A stretch of 64,000 nt of DNA, from the NCBI RefSeq assembly GCF_900157365.1, contig NZ_FUEZ01000004.1, forward strand, positions 3,502,966 through 3,566,965, given 5' to 3'. A program made the position numbers and the translations under genes. A model generated the notes under the pieces. That model was not told the origin of the DNA and made no database searches. It was given only the letters and a program-made list of their open reading frames with translations. Below are positions 8,120-16,818 of this stretch, piece by piece; position 1 is the stretch's first letter; each line of letters starts with the position of its first letter. This stretch comes from Mycobacterium numidiamassiliense. GTDB lineage: Bacteria; Actinomycetota; Actinomycetes; Mycobacteriales; Mycobacteriaceae.

Positions 8120-10026
8120 TCGCCTGTGCGCGTGAATGTTTCGTCGAAGTCAAGGTTGACCGAACAGGAACCGCTCTGCTCCCAGTGACCGTGCCCGGCA
8201 AGTAGTGCGATCGGATCCTGTGGCGGCTTGGGCAACGGATATTGCGCGGACGCGTTCAGGTGCGCCGGGCTGCCGTTCTGGCACTTCCCGTCCGAATTCT
8301 CGGCCCAGATCCAGGTCGAGCCGCTGAAAACCAGTGGTACGTCGCCCATCTTGGAGTGGAAGTAGCTCATGCATCGCACGCCGTTGCGTTGACAGTCGGT
8401 GCGCAGAGCGCTGTCACCCAGCACCTGCGGCTGCCCCTTGGCGAAGGTCCGGCTGAGCTGGTAGTGACCGCGTAACGCTTGCGCCGGTGACACCACCCGC
8501 GGAGGCAGGGTGGCCGGGTCGGGGAGGCTGCCCGGATCGACGTCGCCCGTACGGGTGAAGGTCACGGTGCGGGTCTCGTGGCAGTTATTTCTCGCACTCC
8601 TGGTGTGCTGGCCGGTGAGCGTGCCGTCGGGACGCGGTTGCAGCGTGAAGACCTCCCAGATTTCCCCGGTACTGTCCCGGCATGGGCTGGACGTCAGGGA
8701 CACCGCCACCCAACTACCGCTCAACCCGTCGAACACCGCCCTCGGCGCGAAGGTGGGCTCACCGTTAAGCCGCGCCGCCGTTGCCACGCACCCGGAGGCT
8801 CCACACTCCGATCGAACCCCGTAGGTACCCGTCGACGGCGGCGGGCCCGCAACAGCATTGCCGTCCAGATCAGTTACCGGGCCGAAGTCCGCCCGATAAG
8901 TCCCCGTGAAGGTAGCCAGCGAGGCGGCGGCGTTACCGGGTGGTGGGTTCGGTTGTGTGACAGACGGTTTCGAGGCTATAGCGCCAGCCGGTCCATGATG
9001 CCCGGAAAGTTTCACGATGGCATAAACACCGCCGACAATCAGCAACCCAACCGCAACGAGCGCGGCAATCAGAATGCCTGGACGCCCCGTCACCCGGCTC
9101 CGAACGGGAAGTGGTGCAACAACATCTATCGCCGGCTGGGTGTCGTGGGCGTACCAGGCAACGGGGACGCCGACGCCGTAGGACGGCGAAGTCAGGTGCT
9201 GACCCAATTGGTAGGCGAACTCCCCGCAACTCCTGAACCGGTCGGCGGGTTGCTTGGCCATCGCTGTGGCGAAGACCGATTCCAGCGCGGCAAGGTCGGG
9301 GCGGTGCACGGCGATCGACGGCGGCGGCGAGTTGATGTGGTGGGCGATCACCACGGTCGGGTTCGGGTGGACGTACGGCGGCTCGCCGACCAGCAACTGA
9401 AATGCCGTGCAGGCCAACGAGTACTGGTCGCAGCGCCCGTCGACTGGCTCACCCCGCAGCTGCTCGGGCGCGACGTAGGCCACGGTGCCCACCGTCGTGT
9501 TCTCGGCGGTCAGGTTTGACGAATCATCGATGCGCCGCGCAATGCCGAAGTCGGCCAGAAAGATACGGCGGGCCTGCCCGTCGGGATCGGTCAGCAGGAT
9601 GTTGGCGGGCTTGACATCGCGATGCAACAACCCGCGATGATGCGCATAATCCAGCGCGGAGGCGACCGCGGCAATGATCGGCACTACCTCGTTCAGCGGC
9701 ATCCCGCCCGGGTAATTCGTGCGCAGCAGCCGGGCCATGTCGGTGCCGGCCACATACTCCATCGAGATCCATAACTGCCCATTTGCCTCACCGCGGTCGT
9801 GCACCGCGACGATGTGTGGATGAGACAGCCCGGCCGCCAGGTCGGCCTCACGCGCAAATCGTGCCCGATACTCGGGATCGTCGGTGTAATCGGCCGGCAA
9901 CACCTTCAACGCTTCCTCGCGCGGCAACCGCGGATGCGACGCCACGTACACGTCTCCCATTCCGCCCCCACCCAGCATGCGCAGGATCGTGTATCCGGCG
10001 AACACCTGGCCGACCGCGAGGGACAT
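8116..10026 (-). CDS. PknF-like membrane serine/threonine protein kinase
   Basis: A 636-residue Hanks-type kinase. The kinase domain (about residues 10-275) has glycine loop LGGGGMGDVY, EALKVL lysine, HRDVKPANIL and DFGIAR, all intact, and closely resembles PknF. A juxtamembrane linker leads to one membrane helix (about 316-340) and an extracellular part of about 290 residues. That part contains two related segments, each with cysteine pairs and a closing FTRTGD motif (about 465 and the C terminus), so the sensor looks like an internal duplication. ATG 10026 is the start; the stop overlaps that of the converging FAD oxidoreductase. It differs from M. tuberculosis PknF, whose extracellular part is shorter and unrelated by eye. 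The ligand is unknown. Confidence 0.9.
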   Translation of the reverse strand: MSLAVGQVFAGYTILRMLGGGGMGDVYVASHPRLPREEALKVLPADYTDDPEYRARFAREADLAAGLSHPHIVAVHDRGEANGQLWISMEYVAGTDMARLLRTNYPGGMPLNEVVPIIAAVASALDYAHHRGLLHRDVKPANILLTDPDGQARRIFLADFGIARRIDDSSNLTAENTTVGTVAYVAPEQLRGEPVDGRCDQYSLACTAFQLLVGEPPYVHPNPTVVIAHHINSPPPSIAVHRPDLAALESVFATAMAKQPADRFRSCGEFAYQLGQHLTSPSYGVGVPVAWYAHDTQPAIDVVAPLPVRSRVTGRPGILIAALVAVGLLIVGGVYAIVKLSGHHGPAGAIASKPSVTQPNPPPGNAAASLATFTGTYRADFGPVTDLDGNAVAGPPPSTGTYGVRSECGASGCVATAARLNGEPTFAPRAVFDGLSGSWVAVSLTSSPCRDSTGEIWEVFTLQPRPDGTLTGQHTRSARNNCHETRTVTFTRTGDVDPGSLPDPATLPPRVVSPAQALRGHYQLSRTFAKGQPQVLGDSALRTDCQRNGVRCMSYFHSKMGDVPLVFSGSTWIWAENSDGKCQNGSPAHLNASAQYPLPKPPQDPIALLAGHGHWEQSGSCSVNLDFDETFTRTGD

Positions 10027-10118
10027 GGCCAAAATGGTAGATCCTGCGCCCCGCAATCACCTGAGAAATGAACTCGTGCCTTGGGGCGACGGCTGCGATG
10101 GTGTGACACGATGATCGC

Positions 10119-11201
10119 GTGCGCGCATTCGCCTGCCCGGTGTGCCGGGGCTTCGTGGCATTCGAGTCGCACCGGTGCCCGAATTGCCAGGCCGAGTTGG
10201 CATTTCACGCGCCAACCGCATCGATGGTGGCGACGTCGTCGGACCGCGCGGCCGTCGGCGGTGGTCACTGGATTGCCTGCACCAAGGCCGCCGACCTCGG
10301 CTGCAATTGGCTGGTACCCGAGGAACAGCGGGACCAGGCGGGCCGGGGCCGCTGCCTGGCCGATTCGCTGATCCGGCGCGAACCGGCGGCCGACGACACC
10401 ATCGCCGTGGAGAAGCTGGTGTCGACCGCGGTCGACCTGCGCAGGCTCACCTGCCAACTGCTTGACCTGGGGCTGACGGTGGATCCGTTTTGGCGCACCC
10501 CAGGCGGACTCGCCTTTGACCTGCTGTCCAGCTACAGCGCCGGAGAGCAAATCATCATCGGGCACGCCGGCGGGGTGATCACCATCGACCTGGCCGAATC
10601 GCTCGACGCCCATCGCGAGTCGCTGCGGGTCCGGCTGGGCGAGCCGTACCGCACGATGCTGGGCCATTTCCGGCACGAGGTCGGCCACTACTACCAAAAC
10701 CTTCTCGTGGAGACCGGTGCGGGTGTGCGCTATCTCGAGGAGTGCCGGGAGCTGTTCGGTGACGAACGTGCGGATTACCAGGCCGAAATCGCGCGACACT
10801 ACAAATTCGGGGCGCCGGAGAAGTGGACGGACTCCTTCATCTCGGAGTACGCCACGATGCACCCGTGGGAGGATTTCGCCGAGTGCTTCGCGCACTATCT
10901 GCACATCACCGACACCATCAACACCGTGCGCGAGTCCGGTTTGGTGCTGCTGGCGGATCGGACCCGCATCGCCGTTCCCCGCGACATCGTGCCGCTCGAG
11001 TCCTACGCCGATGCTCCCATCGAGCAATTGTTGTACGACTGGAAGTGGTTGGCGCTGTTCTTCAACCGGATCAACACCGCGATGGGCAAGCAGCCGCTTT
11101 ACCCGTTTGAGATTCCGCCCCCGGTGATCCGCAAATTGGGCTTCGTACACAAGGTGATTCGGCACCGGGCGATGACGCCGGGAGCGCTGAACCCGGCGTA
11201 G
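10119..11201 (+). CDS. Zinc-ribbon putative zinc-binding metallopeptidase
   Basis: A 360-residue protein starting with a zinc ribbon (CPVC at residues 6-9 and CPNC at 20-23). A large domain follows with the metallopeptidase motif HEVGH at 186-190, preceded by GHFR; downstream ERADYQ and EDFAECFAHY may supply the third zinc ligand. This fits the DUF2248/putative zinc peptidase family; it has no signal peptide, so it should act in the cytosol. Starts at GTG 10119, divergent from the PknF-like kinase with 92 bases between. Substrate unknown. Confidence 0.85.
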   Translation: MRAFACPVCRGFVAFESHRCPNCQAELAFHAPTASMVATSSDRAAVGGGHWIACTKAADLGCNWLVPEEQRDQAGRGRCLADSLIRREPAADDTIAVEKLVSTAVDLRRLTCQLLDLGLTVDPFWRTPGGLAFDLLSSYSAGEQIIIGHAGGVITIDLAESLDAHRESLRVRLGEPYRTMLGHFRHEVGHYYQNLLVETGAGVRYLEECRELFGDERADYQAEIARHYKFGAPEKWTDSFISEYATMHPWEDFAECFAHYLHITDTINTVRESGLVLLADRTRIAVPRDIVPLESYADAPIEQLLYDWKWLALFFNRINTAMGKQPLYPFEIPPPVIRKLGFVHKVIRHRAMTPGALNPA

Positions 11202-11205
11202 CGGT

Positions 11206-11211
11206 TATCGT
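11206..11211 (+). promoter_or_regulatory. -10 element of a leaderless promoter
   Basis: TATCGT fits TANNNT and is seven bases before ATG 11219. It lies just after the stop of the metallopeptidase gene, so the downstream oxidoreductase probably has its own leaderless transcript. Confidence 0.55.
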
Positions 11212-11218
11212 CGAGTTC

Positions 11219-12205
11219 ATGGAATGCCGGATCTTCACCGATCCCAGCAACGGCGCGACCTACCAGGACCTCAGCGAATCCGCGCAGTTGGCCGAAGAAT
11301 TCGGATACGCAGGGTTCTTGCTGTCCGACCACTACGCGCCGTTCGCGGGAGACGGTCAGCCCGGTCCCACCGACGTGTGGACGACATTGGCCGGGCTCGC
11401 GCGGGACACCTCACGCATTCGACTCGGGTCGTTGGTGTCGTCGGTGACGTTCCGGCACCCGGGCTCGCTGGCGATCATCGTCGCACAGGTAGATGCGATG
11501 AGCCGCGGACGCATCGAATTCGGTATCGGCGCAGGCTATTTCGAGCCGGAACACCGCGCCTACGGGATCCCCTTCCCGGCCGTCGGCGAGCGGTTCGACC
11601 GGCTGGGCGAGGCGCTGGAACTCATCACCGGTTTGTGGCGCTCGCCCACCGGGCAGCGTTACACCTTCACCGGCGAACATTATCGACTGATCGATTCGCC
11701 GGCCCTGCCCAAGCCATGGCAAAGCCCCGGCCCGCCAATCATTTTGGGCGGGACGGGCAAGAAGCGCACGCCCGCGCTGGCGGCGAGATTCGCCGACGAA
11801 TTCAATCTGCAGACTTCCCGGCGCCGGGCGCCGGGAAAGCATCAGCGCAGTGAACTCATGAGCCGAGACGTCGCTGCTCAGATCGATTTGGTGCGAGGGG
11901 CGGCCGAGGCGATCGGACGGGATCCGGCCGGCATCACCTTCTCCATGAGCGCCCTTGTCGGAGTGGGACACACCGCGGGCCAGGCCACCGCCGCGATCGA
12001 CCCGGAAAACTATGCTTGGCAAACCTTCGACGGAACCACCCTGGTCGGCTCGCCGGCGCAGATTGTGGATCAGCTCGGCCCCTACGCCGAGTTGGGAATC
12101 ACCCGGGTGTATCTGCGCGCGCCGCGCCGCATCGACAGCCTGGCCGATAATTTTGAGCTGTTCGCCGCCGAGGTGCTCCCGCAGTTCGGATCCACGCCGC
12201 GGTAA
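11219..12205 (+). CDS. LLM class F420-dependent oxidoreductase
   Basis: A 328-residue luciferase-like TIM-barrel protein. Typical segments are the early AEEFGYAGFLLSDHY strand, IRLGSLVSSVTFRHPG, the phosphate-binding GRIEFGIGAGYFEPEH and PPIILGGTGKKR. Mycobacterial members use F420 or FMN and usually act on hydroxyl, carbonyl or redox-active small molecules. The gene is 17 bases after the metallopeptidase and has its own leaderless promoter. A flavin reductase-like gene follows 65 bases downstream, which could mean the pair is a two-component monooxygenase, although F420-dependent members do not need a flavin reductase. Confidence 0.9.
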   Translation: MECRIFTDPSNGATYQDLSESAQLAEEFGYAGFLLSDHYAPFAGDGQPGPTDVWTTLAGLARDTSRIRLGSLVSSVTFRHPGSLAIIVAQVDAMSRGRIEFGIGAGYFEPEHRAYGIPFPAVGERFDRLGEALELITGLWRSPTGQRYTFTGEHYRLIDSPALPKPWQSPGPPIILGGTGKKRTPALAARFADEFNLQTSRRRAPGKHQRSELMSRDVAAQIDLVRGAAEAIGRDPAGITFSMSALVGVGHTAGQATAAIDPENYAWQTFDGTTLVGSPAQIVDQLGPYAELGITRVYLRAPRRIDSLADNFELFAAEVLPQFGSTPR

Positions 12206-12270
12206 TCACCAAATTCTAAGAATTCGCGTCGGCATGATTCCCGTTCGATCCGAATGGGAAGACTGGACGG

Positions 12271-12765
12271 GTGTCAGTGGGGGTTGATGCATTCGACAAG
12301 CTTGTCTCGTTACTGAACTATCCGATGTACGTCATCACCACGCTGGTCGACGGCGTCGCGGCCGGATGCTTGGTCGGCTTCGCCAGCCAAACCAGCATCC
12401 AGCCGCCTCGTTTCCTGATCGGTCTGTCGCCGAAGAACCACACGTTCCGCGTGGCGGCCGATGCTACCCATCTCGGCGTGCACGTGTTCGACATCGAGCA
12501 CCTCGACGTCGTGCAGCTCTTCGGTAGCCAATCCGGTGACACGGTCAACAAATTCGAGCGGTGCCACTGGCATTCCGGTCCCGCGCAGATGCCCATCCTC
12601 GACGACGCGGCCGCGTGGTTCGCCGGCAAGATACTCGATCGGTTCTCCCTGGGTGACCATGTCGGGCATCTGCTGGAGCCCGTGGGCGGCAGTCCACCGC
12701 ACGAACTCGAGCGGTGGGTGTCCTACGGCGATGTTCGGGACCTGAAACCGGGACACCAGGCCTGA
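12271..12765 (+). CDS. Flavin reductase-like FMN-binding protein
   Basis: A 164-residue split-barrel protein. The order of motifs (YVITTLVDGVAAGCLVGFAS, PPRFLIGLSPKNHTF, HLGVHVFD) is that of flavin reductase-like domain proteins that supply reduced flavin or bind FMN directly. GTG 12271 is the only reasonable start and lacks a clear Shine-Dalgarno. It lies between the LLM oxidoreductase and a RibD-like reductase whose ATG begins three bases after its stop, so the last two are probably co-translated. Confidence 0.85.
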   Translation: MSVGVDAFDKLVSLLNYPMYVITTLVDGVAAGCLVGFASQTSIQPPRFLIGLSPKNHTFRVAADATHLGVHVFDIEHLDVVQLFGSQSGDTVNKFERCHWHSGPAQMPILDDAAAWFAGKILDRFSLGDHVGHLLEPVGGSPPHELERWVSYGDVRDLKPGHQA

Positions 12766-12768
12766 TCA

Positions 12769-13527
12769 ATGAGCGAATACCACCTGCACCGCCGTGGAGC
12801 GGGCACTATGAGCGGCGCTCCGCTCATGGGCACCGTCGGTGACATCACCGAACTCGCCTCCTACTACGCCGAGCCGCCACAGGGCGTGCGCGTCAACATG
12901 ATCTTCAGCGCCGATGGTGCCGCCACGTTCGGCGGTCGCGTTGGTCCGTTGTCGGACGAAATCGACCAACAGCTGCTGGAGATCCTGCGGGGGTTCGCCG
13001 ACGTGGTACTGGTCGGAGCCGGCACCGCACGCGCCGAGAAGTACGGCCCGGTGCGGCTCACCGAGGCTCAACAGGCTCAACGGCATCGCGCGGGGCGCAC
13101 CCAGCCGCCGCCGATTGCCGTGATCAGCCGGACCGGCGCGTTGCCGCCCACGCTGGTCAGCAATCCACACCAGCCGCCGCTCCTGGTGACGTGCGCGGAG
13201 TCCGCTGCGCCACACGATGAAGCCGACGACCAACGCTGCGGTGTGCTGGTGGCCGGCGAGGGCTCGGTGGATGTGGTGGGCGCCATCGCATTGCTGCGCG
13301 CTCATGGTCTGTCCCGCGTCCTGTGCGAGGGCGGACCGACGCTCCTCGATGAACTGGTGGACGCCGACGCCGTCGATGAGTTCTGCGTGACAGTGGCCCC
13401 CAAGCTCGCAGCGGGACAACCGGTCAACAAGCGGCGGCGACCGTCACAATTGTCGGTGCCTGCCAGACTGCGGCTGGCGCACGCGCTGATCCACGACGAC
13501 TACATGTTCCTGAGATACCGCCGCTAG
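12769..13527 (+). CDS. RibD C-terminal-like pyrimidine reductase family protein
   Basis: A 252-residue dihydrofolate-reductase-fold protein of the RibD C-terminal family, similar in pattern to M. tuberculosis Rv2671. Key segments are VRVNMIFSADGAATFGGR, VVLVGAGTARAEKYG, SRVLCEGGPTLL and the C-terminal DDYMFLRY. RibD reductases reduce the ribosyl-pyrimidine in riboflavin synthesis using NADPH; stand-alone members such as Rv2671 may instead show dihydrofolate reductase activity. No deaminase domain is present. ATG 12769 follows the flavin reductase stop by three bases, joining it to flavin-related neighbours. Confidence 0.87.
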   Translation: MSEYHLHRRGAGTMSGAPLMGTVGDITELASYYAEPPQGVRVNMIFSADGAATFGGRVGPLSDEIDQQLLEILRGFADVVLVGAGTARAEKYGPVRLTEAQQAQRHRAGRTQPPPIAVISRTGALPPTLVSNPHQPPLLVTCAESAAPHDEADDQRCGVLVAGEGSVDVVGAIALLRAHGLSRVLCEGGPTLLDELVDADAVDEFCVTVAPKLAAGQPVNKRRRPSQLSVPARLRLAHALIHDDYMFLRYRR

Positions 13528-13534
13528 CCCAGGG

Positions 13535-14020
13535 TCAGCCCCGTGGGTAACCTCGGCGCACGGTGCGATCGAGAATGCCCAGCGTCGCCCGCAACGCACC
13601 CTCGGAGATCACCGGAAAAATACCGGCGTCTCGCCACGTCTGCTCGATGTTCGACCAGTCGTAGAACGAGGTGACGACGGTGGCCGCGGGATCCTCGCCC
13701 GGCTCGAGCCGGCAGCCGTACACGTGGCCGATCTGGGGCCGAAGCTGGCCCAGGATCGTCCACGAGATCAGCCGATCTTGTTCGAAGTCCCTGATCTCGA
13801 CAGTCACGTCGTACTTGCCGAGTTGCGGATAGTCATTCAGTGCCTCGCGGTCCATGTGGACCACGAAACTGTCGCCCGCGGCCCCCACCGGATCGCCTTC
13901 GGCGTCCTGGAGCATCCCGGTCGAGTCGATCGCCACGTGTCCCTGCGGGTCGCAGAGCACGGCGAAGATCTCGGATGCCGGAGCGGCAATAGTGCGTTGG
14001 ATCTCGATGCGTTCGGTCAT
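13535..14020 (-). CDS. SRPBCC/START-like protein
   Basis: A 161-residue single-domain protein with the START/polyketide-cyclase pattern: RIEIQRTIAAPASEIFAVL at the N terminus, a central VHMDREALNDYPQLG and a C-terminal helix (EGALRATLGILDRTV). Such helix-grip folds bind lipids or other hydrophobic ligands. ATG 14020 has GAGG six bases upstream; longer in-frame extensions read through low-quality sequence. Its stop is seven bases from the converging RibD-like gene. Confidence 0.85.
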   Translation of the reverse strand: MTERIEIQRTIAAPASEIFAVLCDPQGHVAIDSTGMLQDAEGDPVGAAGDSFVVHMDREALNDYPQLGKYDVTVEIRDFEQDRLISWTILGQLRPQIGHVYGCRLEPGEDPAATVVTSFYDWSNIEQTWRDAGIFPVISEGALRATLGILDRTVRRGYPRG

Positions 14021-14335
14021 GCGTACCTCGCAGTGGGTGGCTTCGCCGCTCACTCTACGACGCAGGACAAGGCGGGCGTCAATGATCCGCCGGGCGCGAA
14101 AGCCTGCCTGGCGCATGCTTCGAATCGCGCTCACCCCCGTGCTGTGCCACCGTGGATTAATGGCGATATCGACGTCTGCGCACCCCGATCGGGGTGGCCA
14201 ACGCGAGCGTGGGACAAGCACCTGGTTTCAGCGCGATTACGCAGCACCTAAGCGTGACCGAACTGACTGTGCTGCAACGCCTTTAGCCGATGGACGGTCA
14301 GTTTCGCCCGTACGCAGAGGAGGACCATCGGCCAC
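14021..14335. other. Intergenic region without recognised genes
   Basis: About 315 bases between the divergent SRPBCC and hypothetical genes. I see no conserved ORF or RNA. AGAGGAGGA near 14317-14325 is the ribosome-binding site of the gene at 14336. Confidence 0.5.
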
Positions 14336-14677
14336 GTGAGCAATTCGGCGGACGAGAACGACTATCGCAATTTGGCGGTGAAGGACGTGCGGCCCAACGA
14401 ACTTCTGTGGGCGCTCAACCACGATGCCGTGCACGGCATCGCCTATGCGTTCAAGAACCCCGTCGCCGTCGCCGACTCCGGCGACGATCCCGACGACGAC
14501 AGAAAGACCTACCTCATCCGAGTCAGGCGTGACGATTTAGCCGACGCGCTGAGAAAAATCAACGAATGGGTCATCGAAAACCCCGGCCCCGGGGGGATGC
14601 ACGCGTACGGCTTCGTCAGGGCGCTGTCGCGCGAGGGGCTCAGCGAACGCAAAGCAGGTGACGAGGAGCTTCAATAA
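14336..14677 (+). CDS. Hypothetical protein
   Basis: A 113-residue acidic protein with no signal peptide, membrane segment or recognised motif. It contains NELLWALNHDAVHGIAYAF, a DDPDDDRK loop and a C-terminal helix-rich part (DDLADALRKINEWV). GTG 14336 is preceded by a strong AGGAGG about 12 bases upstream, and codon use is like that of neighbours, so it is probably expressed. It lies alone between an SRPBCC gene and pknE. Function unknown. Confidence 0.7.
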   Translation: MSNSADENDYRNLAVKDVRPNELLWALNHDAVHGIAYAFKNPVAVADSGDDPDDDRKTYLIRVRRDDLADALRKINEWVIENPGPGGMHAYGFVRALSREGLSERKAGDEELQ

Positions 14678-14940
14678 GCCCGGGCCGGCGAATGATCGCC
14701 GGGCCGCCGGACCGCAGCTGGTACGGGGCGCCGGCCTTTGCCGCAGCCAGCCACGCTGTTCTCCCGCATTGGGCGATTTGCTGGCATTCTCCCTATTCAC
14801 CATGTCCCGGGATTGCCGCAACCATTAGCCTTATGCCTGGCAAGCCACGGTGCATTCGTGCCCCGCGCGGGCGATGAACGAGGGCGCGGGGATGGTTGCA
14901 CTCGGTTTGCGGAGCGTGGTTGGCGGTTGAGGAGTCGGCG

Positions 14941-16767
14941 ATGGGTGATACGGACGCGGATCCGCGGGAGGGTTCGCAGTTCGGGCCGTATCTGTTGCGG
15001 CGGCTGGTGGGTCGCGGCGGCATGGGCGATGTGTATGAGGCCGAGGACACCGTGCGCGAGCGGATCGTGGCGCTGAAGCTGATGTCGCAGACGCTGTCCA
15101 ACGATCCCGTCTTCCGGGCGCGAATGCAGCGCGAAGCCCGTACCGCGGGGCGACTCCAGGAACCCCACGTCGTTCCGATCCACGATTTCGGTGAGATCGA
15201 CGGGCAGCTCTACGTGGACATGCGGCTCATCGACGGCTTTGATGTCGCCACCCTACTGAATCGCTTTGGGCCGTTGGCTCCCCCGCGAGCGGTGGCGATT
15301 GTGCGGCAGGTCGGCTCGGCGCTCGACGCGGCGCACGCCGCCGGGGTGATGCATCGCGACGTCAAGCCGGAGAACATTCTGGTGAGCGGGGACGACTTCG
15401 CTTATCTCGTCGATTTCGGCATCGCCAGCGCCGCTTCCGACGAGAAGCTGACCCAGATCGGTACGACGGTTGGCACCTTCAAGTACATGGCCCCGGAGCG
15501 GTTCAGCGAATCCGAGATCACCCACCGAGCGGACATCTACGCGTTGGCCTGTGTGTTGTATGAATGCCTCGTCGGATCTCCGCCATATCAGGGCGATCAG
15601 GTCTCGGTGATCGGAGCCCACCTGAATCACGCGATCCCGCGGCCCAGCGCCGCGCGGCCGGGCATTCCCGCGGCATTCGACGCCGTGATCGCACGCGGCA
15701 TGGCCAAGGACCCCGCGGACCGCTATGCCACCTGCAGCGATCTGTCCGCCGCCGCCTACGCGGCGCTGGCCAGCCGCGATCAGGATCGTGCCACCGATAT
15801 CTTGCAGCGCAGTGAGGCAGCTGGACCGCCGGCCGCGTTCGCCGGCCATCCGCCCAGTGGCTTTACACCAGCACCGCCGGCGATGGCGGGCCACGCCCCG
15901 CCGCACGGCCCGGTGTGGCCCACGTCCGCCACCGGATCACCCAACGGTCCCGGTGGGCCGCCCCATCCGACCGGTTGGGGCGGCCCACCCACCTGGCCGC
16001 CCGGCGATCCGGGTAGCGCGGGGGCACTGGCGTGGAGTCCGCCCCCACCCCCGCGTCGCCGCAGCCCCTGGTTGTGGGTTGCCGTGGTCGCCACCGTCGT
16101 CGTGGCCATCGTGAGCGTGGCGCTCGTCGTTGCCCAGCCGTGGCGGTCGTCGTCCTCCTCGTCCTCGTCCCGGTCGACGACGACGGCGGCGCCGCCGCCG
16201 GACGCGGTGACGCTCAACATCCTCGACGACGGCGTGTCCGTGGGAAGTTCGGCGGCGCCAACAACCATCGACATCTTCAACGAACCCATCTGCCCCCCGT
16301 GCGGCAGCTTCATCCGGTCGAACGCCGGTGACATCGACACCGCGGTGAACAACAAAAAGCTCGCCGTGCGCTATCACCTGCTGAGTTTCCTCGACGACAA
16401 GTCGCACAGCAAGAACTACTCGACACGAGCCGTGGCTGCCACGTATTGCGTTGCAGGCCAGAGTGATCCAAAGCTGTATATGAGTTTCTACGCCGGCATA
16501 TTCGCAACCGACTTCCAGCCCCAGGAGGGTGCTCCCGAGGATCGCGCCGACGGGGAGTTGGCGCAACTGGCAAAAAGCGTCGGTGCCGACGCCAGCGTGA
16601 TCAACTGCATCAAATCCGGAGCAGACGTCAGCACCGCCAAGGCCAAATCCGACGCCGGCGACGCGACACTGGCCGGGCTCAGTGCCAATGGCACCCCGTT
16701 CGTCTGGGATGGCACCAAGGCGGTGAACTACCAGGATCCAACCTGGCTGACCAAGCTGCTGGGTTAA
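14941..16767 (+). CDS. pknE: Serine/threonine protein kinase PknE
   Basis: A 608-residue membrane kinase that matches M. tuberculosis PknE across its length. The kinase domain (residues about 15-280) has VGRGGMGDVYEAED, the VALKLM lysine, HRDVKPENILV, DFGIAS and APERF. A Pro/Gly-rich linker (280-370) precedes one membrane helix (about 374-398). A Ser/Thr tract (eight serines in a row) then joins an extracytoplasmic thioredoxin/DsbA-like domain whose CPPC lies at residues 451-454. PknE has been linked to nitric oxide stress and survival signalling in the tubercle bacillus. ATG 14941 has GAGGAG nine bases upstream. Unlike in M. tuberculosis, pknF is not the close downstream neighbour. Confidence 0.95.
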   Translation: MGDTDADPREGSQFGPYLLRRLVGRGGMGDVYEAEDTVRERIVALKLMSQTLSNDPVFRARMQREARTAGRLQEPHVVPIHDFGEIDGQLYVDMRLIDGFDVATLLNRFGPLAPPRAVAIVRQVGSALDAAHAAGVMHRDVKPENILVSGDDFAYLVDFGIASAASDEKLTQIGTTVGTFKYMAPERFSESEITHRADIYALACVLYECLVGSPPYQGDQVSVIGAHLNHAIPRPSAARPGIPAAFDAVIARGMAKDPADRYATCSDLSAAAYAALASRDQDRATDILQRSEAAGPPAAFAGHPPSGFTPAPPAMAGHAPPHGPVWPTSATGSPNGPGGPPHPTGWGGPPTWPPGDPGSAGALAWSPPPPPRRRSPWLWVAVVATVVVAIVSVALVVAQPWRSSSSSSSSRSTTTAAPPPDAVTLNILDDGVSVGSSAAPTTIDIFNEPICPPCGSFIRSNAGDIDTAVNNKKLAVRYHLLSFLDDKSHSKNYSTRAVAATYCVAGQSDPKLYMSFYAGIFATDFQPQEGAPEDRADGELAQLAKSVGADASVINCIKSGADVSTAKAKSDAGDATLAGLSANGTPFVWDGTKAVNYQDPTWLTKLLG

Positions 16768-16818
16768 CCGCATCCAAACCTGTTGCGTCCCTTGCGGAAC
16801 GATCCGGGCGCCGGCCGA

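Noticed and set aside
16141..16190. Serine codon run in pknE as a phase-variable tract
   Set aside because: It is built of mixed triplets that keep frame; length changes would only alter the linker.
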